Part shown: piece after piece, positions 55,284 through 64,000 of the stretch
How the letters are laid out: the number at the start of each line of letters is the position of its first letter
How positions within the stretch are numbered: the stretch's first letter is position 1
Assembly (NCBI GenBank): GCA_037176885.1
Contig: JAWWNJ010000060.1
Span: 310,001 to 374,000 of the forward strand
Length of the DNA: 64,000 nt
Source of the DNA: Favolaschia claudopus
Taxonomy: Eukaryota; Basidiomycota; Agaricomycetes; Agaricales; Mycenaceae
Direction of reading: 5' to 3'
Translations under genes and position numbers: made by a program
The notes under the pieces: model-generated
Database searches by the model: none
The model's input: only the letters and a program-made list of their open reading frames with translations
Told to the model about the DNA's origin: nothing

Positions 55284-55552
55284 GGCGAAAAGAGGGTATT
55301 ACCCAGATATATACGTCTGATTATAAGCCTTTTGAAGGCGGATTATATCGTGGTTATCGTGATTTGGGTGGATCGCTGCAAAGGGATGAAAGCAAGTGCT
55401 TTTAGGGACAACTTCCGGTTTAGGTCATAGGTGACGATGCGATCGTCGAAGCATCGACCTGATTTCCCTTTCGACCGAGGTACCCCCGCCAAGTAAAATT
55501 TCAAAGTACAGCTAGCAGGTCCTATCTATCTGTCCCAGTAATTATTTGCATT

Positions 55553-55890
55553 TCACAGACAGCTTGTACGCTTCACGCCCTTGATTTTCCAAAATACAGA
55601 GGTACAGGTTGGTATCACATCTACAGCAACACGGCGCGCAAAGGTCATTTGAACGTGCGCCTCGTCGGCACAGAAACACGTTTCACGGTCAAATCGAAGG
55701 TCTTCCAACGTCGCTACGAATTGGCCTAGAGCGCGAAATTTGCCGATTACCATCGCCCGCATGCAGATCAACTCAAGACTCGGTCGGATTCCATTCGGGC
55801 AAACCTTTCGAGTTATCTTGAGGTAGCCAGCACATACAGCGACGGACACGTTCGCTCGCTCGTGTGTCGGCGTTGAAGAGGGTCTAGGCA
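55553..55890 (-). CDS. Possible fourth member of the small secreted protein family (diverged)
   Basis: The frame reads ANVSVAVCAG, KVCPNG, LICMR, FVATLEDL, FDRETCFCADE and ends VKRTSCL at 55553. The order of VxVC-G, C, C, (F/T)C and a final xC follows the three paralogues at 46.9-49.8 kb. No clear signal peptide exon could be joined, so it may be partial or a relic. Confidence 0.35.
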
Positions 55891-56029
55891 GCGGTGCCGA
55901 CCCTGGTAATAATGATGCACGAATGAGCAAAATATAGTTGATGGAGGATTGATGACACGTATGATCACAACATTGCTCCTGTGCAGGCTTTCCCAGTATG
56001 CAACGCCGTCGACGACATACTATACACAT

Positions 56030-56724
56030 TGTATCGTGCTAACGAGCAGCGAAAAAACGTCCGTGCGGGAGCGACGCCGGAGCGTGCCCTCCGTAGACCG
56101 TTAACGATTGCCCAATACTGGGGAATCTGGACGAGAATAAGGAGATGCTGGACTCGGACGGATCACAGCAGGCGCTGGTCGAAGACTCGAAGGGACCAGA
56201 AGGGCAACCGCGTCGTCATTGTGAACGGCCCACGAACGCCGCTCGGCCCGCCCCGTTGACTTGGCATGTGCACCTCGTCGTCGTCTCCGGTATCGATTGA
56301 GGCAGTAGGATTGAGGTAATGACCTGAGGCAGCGCAAGCCTTGGCCAATTGCAGACTGTGGTGCTGCAAAGTGAGACGAAACAATGCCCCTGCCAGAGCG
56401 ACAGTGTAGGCGGAGAGTACGCATGCGGTCAACTCGCGTCTTTCAGAGAGGACGAGGAGATGCGCCGTAAGCGATAGGATGTCGCCCAAGATTGCACCGT
56501 CAACGCCCCATGAGTGTCTAGCCGTACGGCACCCTCGAAAAGCCACATCGAGGAGAATGTGTCGGGATCAAAGACTGACAGAGGAGTAGCTGCAGTCGTT
56601 ACGATGGCTAGCCTCGCGAAGAACAGAGGCGTGGAATAGCTGCGCCGTCGGCGAAGGTGTAAGTCTTAACCCTGGATTGAAGACGAAGTTAAAGCGAAGC
56701 GACTTCTTGATACATGTGAGGCAG
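56030..56724. other. Intergenic, no gene recognised
   Basis: A minus frame at 56163-56546 is open for 127 codons but overlaps another frame and has no family motif. Confidence 0.35.
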
Positions 56725-56905
56725 AAGCAGGCTAAGGTGTAACAGGTGGCAGCTTGCAGTCTTGTGGAAAGGAGACCACTGTGCCTTCAGCGAGGTGGCA
56801 AACCCGGTAAAGCAGTAGGCAGCCCGGATCGTTCCTCGAGTACTGGTAGAACATGACCTGAATCAGAGTCCCTTGGCTTGCAGCGTCTTGACACTAGAGC
56901 CAAAT
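56725..56905 (+). repeat. Direct duplication, copy 1
   Basis: Shares with 56979-57170 the blocks GCAGTCTTGTGG, GTAGGCAGCCC, CGTTCCTCGAGTAC, AGCATGACCTGAATCAG-type and CTTGGCTTGCAGC, in the same order, with scattered differences. Confidence 0.8.
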
Positions 56906-56978
56906 CCGCGGTCGCCCATCTTGTCCCTTGGTACTGCGAAGTGGGGTGAGGTACGCGAAGAGTCCGTATAGAGCGACG

Positions 56979-57170
56979 AAGCAGGGATAAGGTGAACCAA
57001 GCAGTAGCCTGCAGTCTTGTGGTAAAGGGACCGTGGTACCTTTGGCGAAATCAGTCGCATGAATCGGCAGAGTAGTAGGCAGCCCAGACCGTTCCTCGAG
57101 TACCAGTAGAGCATGACCTGAATCAGGGTCCCTTCCCCTCGGCTTGCAGCATCTTGATACCAGAGCCAGT
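56979..57170 (+). repeat. Direct duplication, copy 2
   Basis: Second copy, about 254 bp downstream of the first, about 80 percent similar by eye. No coding content seen in either. Confidence 0.8.
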
Positions 57171-58930
57171 CGCATACCCAAGACGTCGACAAACCTGCGC
57201 AGGAGCGTCAAAAGAAAGTATCAAGAAGATCTTAAGGTCCAACGCATGCAGCGATCACGAGAAGGAAGAGTCGCTTCCGCGGCAGCTTGATGCAGAAGCC
57301 TCAGCCTACCAAGAGAGAAAAGCTGCACATGTAGACACTACATTTGGGCACCCGAGACCTGAAAGCCTTGAATCGATAAGACCTTGAGCCGTTACGGTTG
57401 CTTGAATCATATGGACACCAAAGACGAAGAAGGACATTCGAAGACTCAACGACCGACGGCAGAAAGAATCAACCGCGAGAGCTTGCGGAATGGTAGTTAC
57501 TGTTTTGCCACAGCTCAAATGGTACCTTGAAGCTCAATGGGTGGCATTCGAGTTGTTTTCTTTCTCCGTCTTGAAGTTTGAAGCTGGATTTGCTTTCCAA
57601 TTGAGGAGTGACGGGGTGCTTCTGCTTGATAGCCAGTGGCCTACGCTTGAGTGGAGGCTACATTCATTCCATGCTGGAACAGGAGACTGGCGATAACTCT
57701 GACGCTGCCAGTGGCAGCAAGGCAGTAAAGTTGTTGCTTGGGGCGAAGAGGGTTGGAGAGGGTCGATTGGGTGGCAGTGCTTCCACTGGCAGCCGCATGA
57801 TTGCATCATGATGGCCGTCTCGGCAAGCACCCACTTCACCCTCATTTTCCGATTCGTCTTTTAGATGTATTCAGTCGCGGGCCTTCCACTGAACCGACTC
57901 GCTCTGGCGTCTTTGTCTAGCAGCGTTCAAATGGAGTGCTCCAATGCACTTCAATTGAGCTTGTTCGGAACATTCAAGCCAGGTGCTTTACACAGTCAAT
58001 CCCAGCATCCAAATCTGCCACTCAAGCTCCTCATCTGAAACGGCGTCGAAGCACTCCATCTGAGCGTTCCAACGCACTCCACCTGAGCGCTTTTCAAGTA
58101 CTCAAATGAAGTTCTTTTACTTCCCGCAGTACAAGTATTCGCCGCATCGAATGGAAAGCCCGGCGGATGGCTTTTGTCCTTTCCTTCTTCGCCTTTAAGC
58201 TGAGTTCCTTTCGAGATGGCGAATGAGTGGCCGGATGTTTCTGCTCAAACGCTAGCGGGGTGCGAGGCTCGATCAGCCCCATGAAAGCCATTCAGGCACT
58301 GGAAACAGCTCGAAACTGGCGGGGTCGCACGGTGTCGCAAGGCATTGGCGGGGTTCACTGAGGCGGTTCGGAAGAGATACTACGTTCGTTGGAGTCCGTC
58401 TATCTTCGGACTCTTCCGACTTTGACTCGCGGAATCTCATCAAGCTCCGACCAGTCACTTCCTGTTCCTTCTGTGAGCGTAGGTTATTAGCGTAATAGCC
58501 TCAGCTACCAACTCACGGGGCGAAAGAACTGAAGGTACGTATGAGGTTTGAACGAATGATAGTCAAGAACGCTAACACCTTCAGCTAGGATAGCCTAGGA
58601 AAGGGCAATGTATGCTTTTCTATTTCCGACGACCGCCAAGTTCCATGCGTCCAGAATGCGATGAGCGACGAAGTGGGCGAAATCAATCGAGGCCCGTATG
58701 GACACCGAATCGAATGAAAGCTCAGCTTAAGCAAGGCAAGGCAAAGTCAATCCAAAAGCAAAAGCAAGCAAACCCGGAATGAAGCGTCTGGGAAGCTATC
58801 TAGCAGGGTATTGAAGAAGGCAAGAAGGAAGTACGAGGTAGCATCTTTCCGCGTCCCTCCCCTTCTTTCTTTTCGTTCTCAATCTAGAAAGCCGCTTGGG
58901 AGTCGTCAGAAGGTCCTCTCGGGACCACAG
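57171..58930. other. 1.7 kb intergenic region, no gene recognised
   Basis: Only short frames. Near 58045-58100 GCACTCCATCTGAGCG and GCACTCCACCTGAGCG repeat in tandem; GCTGCCAGTGG occurs inverted near 57710 and 57785. Confidence 0.4.
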
Positions 58931-58937
58931 TATAAAA
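58931..58937 (+). promoter_or_regulatory. TATA box of the decarboxylase gene
   Basis: TATAAAA, 56 bp before the ATG at 58987, followed by a pyrimidine-rich stretch. Confidence 0.6.
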
Positions 58938-58986
58938 CAGAGGTGGACCACTCACCCTTTTACCATCCTCTGTGCCTCCGCAATCA

Positions 58987-60869
58987 ATGGCCAGCTACGA
59001 ACCTCCTCGTCTTAATGACTTTCTCGATACCGAGATCATCCCACCTGCACCGGGCTTCTCTGAACTCGTGGGTACGTATCCCATTTTTTTGTTATGCTGC
59101 GGTACCCTCTGATGATTTATAGACCCTCGCGAAAGATTCAACCGCATGGGCTCATGGTTTTTGGGAAACCACGCCGAGAACTCCACGACGTTCGCACAGC
59201 TTCTCTCCTCCGTTGTCGAAGGGATCAGAGTCGGCCGCGAGCGAATATGGCCCCACGATGAGGTGCGCGTCTCTTTCCGACTTTTCGTCTGCGTATCTGA
59301 CGCTCATGCCTGCCGTAGAACATGATCACATCATCCATGATCGAATCCCCAGATTTCAAAGACGAAGTGGAGCACCTCCAGAAGACCCTTGAATCTGTCG
59401 CAGGCCACCTCTCTGAGCACAGCGTCCCTTTCTACTCGTTTCGATATGCGGGTCATATGTCGATGGATGTGTCTTGTTTGTATTTCTTGAATCCGTAGTA
59501 ACGAGTCTGAGCATATCATTTAGTGCCCGCCGTACTCGGTTATGTCCTGGCTCAGCAGTTCAATCAGAACAATGTTACGCCTGAGGCAGGCTCGCTCACA
59601 AGCGCTATGGAATACGTGGTCGGGCAGCAGCTCTGCTACATCATGGGCTTTGCGACAGATACATCCCCGCAATCAGCCTCTTCTCTTCCCGTAGGCTGGG
59701 GCCACATCACCGCCGACGGCTCCATCGCGAATTTGGAATCCATGTGGTACGTTGTTCTTGCGTCTCAAGTCCGTTCGGCTTGCTCACGAGAAAAAACACC
59801 TGATAGGATCGGTACGTCCACCTTTGCATTTATGAGAGCCTCAAACTGATAACGACGTCCGCAATTTCTACAGCTCGCAACCTGAAGTATTACGCGCTCT
59901 CGCTCAAGCTCGCGATACAACCTGACCAAGAGTTGTCTTTCATCGCGTCCACGTTTATCATCGAGCTTGCGGACGGCACGAGAAAGCTACTACGCGATTG
60001 CACCGCGTGGGAGCTTCTCAACTTGTCGTTGTTGACGGTGGCCACTATCCCGCTGTGTTTATACGAACAATATGGGATCTCCTCCGATGCGCTCTCTGCG
60101 GCGCTTCAGCCGTTCAGCATCCAAACAATCGGAATGGAGGAGTTGAATCGTCGTTTCGACATTTCCCAGCCAGCGCAATACATGGTCTCCGTCTCGAATC
60201 ACTACAGCTGGCCCAAGGGGTGCGCAATCGTGGGCATTGGCAAGGAGAACCTTGTCGAGATCGGTGTCGACCTAGATATTCACATGGACATAACACATCT
60301 CAAGACAAAGCTCGAAGAGTGTTTAGCACGTAAACAGGCAGTGTTCTGTGTTGTCGCAGTTTGCGGTATGCTCCGGACGTCGTTCCTCTCTTAGCTGGGA
60401 TTGACCGTCATCTGTGTCAGGTACCACTGAGCACGGTGCGGTTGATCCTGTGGATCAGATTCTCGAGCTACGCAAAGAGATGGCGATGAAGGGCATGTCG
60501 TTCATGATACACGCCGATGCAGCCTGGGGCGGCTACTTCGCAACAAAGGTCACGTATAAGTATCCAACGCCGAGGCGACCGTCCTACGCGTTTTCTATTC
60601 CACTCAACGACTGGACGAATAAGCAGCTCTACCATCTTCGATTCGTCGAGTGAGTCTCGAATTCCTTTCTCGGCTCGAGGTCATCCCTGATCATCCTCTG
60701 GTAGTACGATCACGGTTGACCCGCACAAGTCGGGTTACATACCGTACTCAGCAGGAGCGCTCTGCATGCGCGACAGCCGCTTGAAATTTTTGACAACGTG
60801 GACGAGCGCGTATATCAACACTGAAGGGGTCGACGATCTGAATATGGGGATCTATGGTGTGGAGGGAAG
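58987..60869 (+). pseudogene. PLP-dependent amino acid decarboxylase (AAAD type), 3' part displaced
   Basis: Exons include 58987-59071, 59123-59262 and 59319-59475, then more up to 60869. Motifs: [93 protein letters not shown] and DPHKSGYIPYS, whose Lys is the pyridoxal phosphate anchor. These fit the non-canonical aromatic amino acid decarboxylases of agarics, which turn tyrosine, tryptophan or similar into amines. The visible part is open, but after GVEG the sequence switches to a Tnp2-type transposon. The last codons lead into AG-GTAACA, which could be an intron donor, so the element may lie in an intron; either way the C-terminal third is outside the window. Confidence 0.82.
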
Positions 60870-63800
60870 GTAACACAGGCGGCATGCCGCATGGCTTATA
60901 CGCAAATATTCCGCAGTGGTTTATTGTCGGATTTCACGCGGCTTACCGGCGGCTTCCGGATGGCTTACACCGCGGACTTTGTGACAATGTGTGACAAAAT
61001 GTACCCCATCAGTTCAATCTGTTCCGCAGATGATGTTTGATATCAGTGGCGAAATGATATATCAGGCTAATCAGTCCACAGTAGATTGCCCTTAAATGGG
61101 TGAGGTTCGTTGTAAGTGTCTATTCCTCTTCCCCTCTCTTCCCACCCACTTGTTACATGGGTTCCGGCAAGAGATACCCTTGCGTCTGCTCAAAATGTGG
61201 TCTCCAGACTTATATTGACAATGACTCTGGGCGGACATTACCTGGAACTCTTGTCAGCTTGTCTACACTACACGAGCACAAAAATCGGGATGAGCTGGCT
61301 GCCTTACGGAATAACAGTAGAGATGACAACAATGACGAATACCATCTTCCTAATGTCGAAGAACAAACTACAAATGAACCGGAGAATGAACTTGATCCAA
61401 TAAATCACGCACTGCAACAAGGTTTTTCTTTATTCTCCCTACAACAAATTGCGAGAGAGGTTGACAAAGTTTATAGCTATGGAACCAATCATCACCTTTT
61501 GCTTCATGTTAGCAGCCTGGCTGAATCTTCATGTCGGTACCAGCCGTGAAAACACTACCATCTTCCTCAAGGCTTTGCAATTCATCATATCTGGAACTAT
61601 CAGCGCGATCTTTAGTGTCTTGAGTCAAGCAGGCTTCCGATTCACTGGGCCCATTATAGATATACCTGCAGACATTCGAACTGTTCATAAACAGGGACTA
61701 GAGCCAGATATCATTCGCATCCCTTGCTGTCCAACATGCTACAAACCTTACACTACAGGGACTCTGCCTGATATTTGTGACTGGAGAAAGTCTCCCAAAG
61801 CTTGGCCCTGTGGGACTGTTCTTTATAAACAGGTGGAAAATCAAGATGGCACCTCAAAACGGGTCCCAAAGAGCTTGTATACTATGCAGTCATTTGAATC
61901 TTGGCTACGATTTTTCCTGGCTAGACCTCAAGTCGAAGAGCAACTCGAAAAATCTTTTCAAGCAGAGCAGATCAGACAAAATATGCCACAGTCTGAGATC
62001 ATGCGAGATATTCAAGACAGCCCTGCTTGGCGAGCCCTAGGCAATTACTTGCGGACTCGATATCATCTTGTTTTTGGCTTCTACATTGATTGGTTCAATC
62101 CGTTGACAAATAAAACTGCAGGTAAAATAAGATGTTCTGGCTATTCAAATGCACTCATATTGTTTTCAGGTGCTATTGTTTCCTGTGGAGCCATTGTGCT
62201 GTATTGTCTCAGCCTTCCGATTGAAGTTCGATTTCTACTGGAAAACATTTTTATCCTCGGCATGATTCCTGGTCCAGGAATGCCTGATGTCTGGACAATA
62301 AGTCATATTCTTCTCTCATTTGCCAAAATGGTGAACGAGTTTGCCAGCCCGGGGAAAAAATTGCCAACACACAGGAACCCGCTTGGTGTCAATGTAGCTG
62401 CTCAGATTCTTCCCCTCATAGCTGATCTTCAAGCTATCCGCAAAGTAGCAGGCTATATGGCCTTCAACGCTACAATGTTTTGTAACTGGTGCCTGCTTAA
62501 ACTTGACCAGATCGAAGATCTGGAGTATAAAACTTGGATGCTACGTGATTCGCAAACTGTTTCAAAGCAAGCCCAAGCGTGGCATAAAGCAATCAGTATC
62601 AAAGACAAGACTGCATTATCCAAGAAATCTGGGGTACGCTGGACACCTTTTCATGATGTATATCACTGGGATCCTGTTAAAAACATTGTACTTGGCTTCA
62701 TGCACAACTGGTTGGAAGGTGCACTCCAACATCATCTTCGAGTTTATTTGGGAATCGGGCGCCCAAAGAGGATAACCACAGATTCAAGTAACCTTGGCAT
62801 CGTTGAGGATATTGGGGGTGATTCTCAATCTGAAATGTCGGACATGTCTGACTCTGGGAGCGAAATGAATTACCCTCTGCATACACCCTCACAAGGACAA
62901 CTTGAAAACTTGACTTCATCCAATATGGACTCCGGCGATGAAACCGATGACTCTGCGACTCCTACCCCTGAGAATTTTCTCAATGCTCCTCCTGGAAATG
63001 ATGACAATGATGAAGAGGACGAGCCTATTTTTGATGCCCCTGGAATGTTCAACTTCACTTCTCCTGAATTGGGCAGCATACGAACTTGTATTCGCAATAT
63101 ATCTCTTCCGACCTGGGTAGCTCGTCCACCAACAAATCTTGGAGAGTCCTCTCATGGCAAGCTGAAAGCTGAGGAATATCTGCTCCTTTTCACAGTGATC
63201 CTACCGTTGATACTCCCTGAACTCTGGTGGCAAAAAGGGACTTTTGAAACGGAATTGTTGAACAACCTTCATCATCTTGTTGGTTCAACAAACATTCTAG
63301 CTTCGTTTACAACGACAAATACAGAAGCCGACCAGTATACAGATCTCTATGTGAAATATCGGAAGGCTCTTCCAAGGTTGTTTCCAGTAAAGTTCAAGTC
63401 TGTTCCAAATCATCATTTTGCGATGCATAATGCTTCATTGCTCAAGCATTGGGGTCCTTTCCCTGCGCTGAGTGAGTTTGCTGGCGAACGAATGAATGGC
63501 ATGCTGCAGAAAATTAAAACTAATAAGAAAATGGGTCAGTATAATTATATATCTCTATGGATTCATAACTCATGGCAAACCATCTTAGAGGATATGCCGC
63601 TCACTATGCTTCGACAAATGGCCCGACGTGGGCGTTTAGAAGCACAATTGAGTGATGGCCAGCTGAAAGCTGGAGCTTTGGGCCAATTTTCTGAAATACT
63701 TCAGCCAACTATAGCTGCTAGCCGAAAACAAGCCAAACCCCTGTCAGATCTGGCAGTAGCAAAAATTCTCAAAGTCTCAAAGGAACTTCCTGAGGAAGAC

Positions 63801-64000
63801 TACGAATTGTTATTGCAATATCAGAGATCCAAAGGACAGCCTTGGAGATCTTGGTTGGATCTTCCACAACCACATGGTGCTCTTATACTGCCTCCAGCAG
63901 TACTGTACTCAAGGCATTTTAAAATTGGAGACCATACATTCAGTCGGATCAAATCCAGAAAGAAAAACAGTCGCATCCAGTTCAAAGACCCAGAAGACAG
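60870..64000 (+). mobile_element. Tnp2-type (CACTA-like) DNA transposon, left part
   Basis: Starts at the break in the decarboxylase gene. The first 150 bp are rich in short subterminal motifs (GCGGCATGCCGC palindrome, repeated GGCTTA(C/T) and GCGGCTT), which is usual for CACTA elements. A transposase gene follows and continues past the window edge. CACAG occurs at 60874-60878 and may be the terminal motif; the target duplication cannot be checked. Confidence 0.8.
61157..64000 (+). CDS. Tnp2-family transposase (partial, runs off the edge)
   Basis: From the ATG at 61157 the N-terminus is a cysteine finger (PCVCSKCG). An intron must lie between about 61410 and 61470, where the frame changes; its exact ends are unresolved. 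The frame then continues with MLAAWLNLHVGTSR, GLEPDIIRIPCCPTC, FESWLRFFLARP, DSPAWRAL, IDWFNP, a 48 bp intron (62122-62169), VSCGAIVLYC, FLLENIFILGMIPGPGMPD, LPLIADLQAIRKVAGYMA, NWCLL, FMHNWLEGALQHHLRV and an acidic linker, up to FSRIKSRKKNS at the edge. No stop follows before position 64000. The pattern is the agaric Tnp2/CACTA transposase (RNase H fold DDE). Apparently intact within the window. Confidence 0.85.

Noticed and set aside
56101..56546. Minus ORFs of 107 and 127 codons
   Set aside because: Mutually overlapping in different frames; no motif or splicing evidence.

Overview
The window looks like a gene-sparse, repeat-rich segment of an Agaricomycete (mushroom-forming basidiomycete) nuclear genome. 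The reasons are many 45-65 nt GT-AG introns, Agaricomycete-type gene families, a CxC1/KDZ transposase, a chromodomain Ty3/gypsy element and an agaric-type Tnp2 transposase. I assembled exons by eye and checked reading-frame phase at most junctions; no database search was run.

Layout. 1-7.7 kb: a chromovirus (gag-pol on the minus strand) carrying an extra two-exon zinc-cluster gene on the opposite strand, inserted into an Agaricomycete orphan gene (7.68-8.43 kb). 8.9-12.2 kb: a CxC1/KDZ transposase gene surrounded by TGGAAG-type short repeats. 12.7-14.3 kb: a TA-flanked inverted-repeat element. 14.4-21.0 kb: a DUF3472-like secreted-protein pseudogene split by a 5.9 kb inverted-repeat element with a 10 bp target duplication. 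21.4-22.0 and 26.1-26.6 kb: two hAT-type MITEs with perfect 8 bp target duplications.

22.8-40.1 kb is an inverted segmental duplication. Each arm has a cytochrome P450 gene divergent from the 5' end of a DUF3472-like gene (fragment in the left arm, intact in the right arm). Between the arms lie two opposed clusters of tRNA-like units (seven on plus, four on minus), a GET5-like housekeeping gene and a nest of two TA-flanked inverted-repeat elements. The tRNA-like units have a closed acceptor stem, a box B/T-loop, a variable centre and, in ten of eleven, a T-run just downstream. They are the most unusual thing in the window.

40.4-45.4 kb is ordinary genic sequence: a two-domain PDI-like protein, a small unknown nuclear-type protein and an atypical zinc-cluster regulator. 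46.9-49.8 kb holds three intact paralogous small secreted proteins (beta/gamma-crystallin-like guess), with a possible fourth at 55.6 kb. 50.3 kb has an F-box-like protein and 51.8-55.3 kb a trehalose-6-phosphate synthase/phosphatase (TPS2-like). 59.0-60.9 kb is a PLP-dependent aromatic amino acid decarboxylase-type gene whose 3' part is displaced by a Tnp2 (CACTA-like) transposon that runs off the right edge.

Housekeeping genes (GET5, PDI, TPS2) appear intact, whereas accessory genes are duplicated, truncated or interrupted by several transposon classes.
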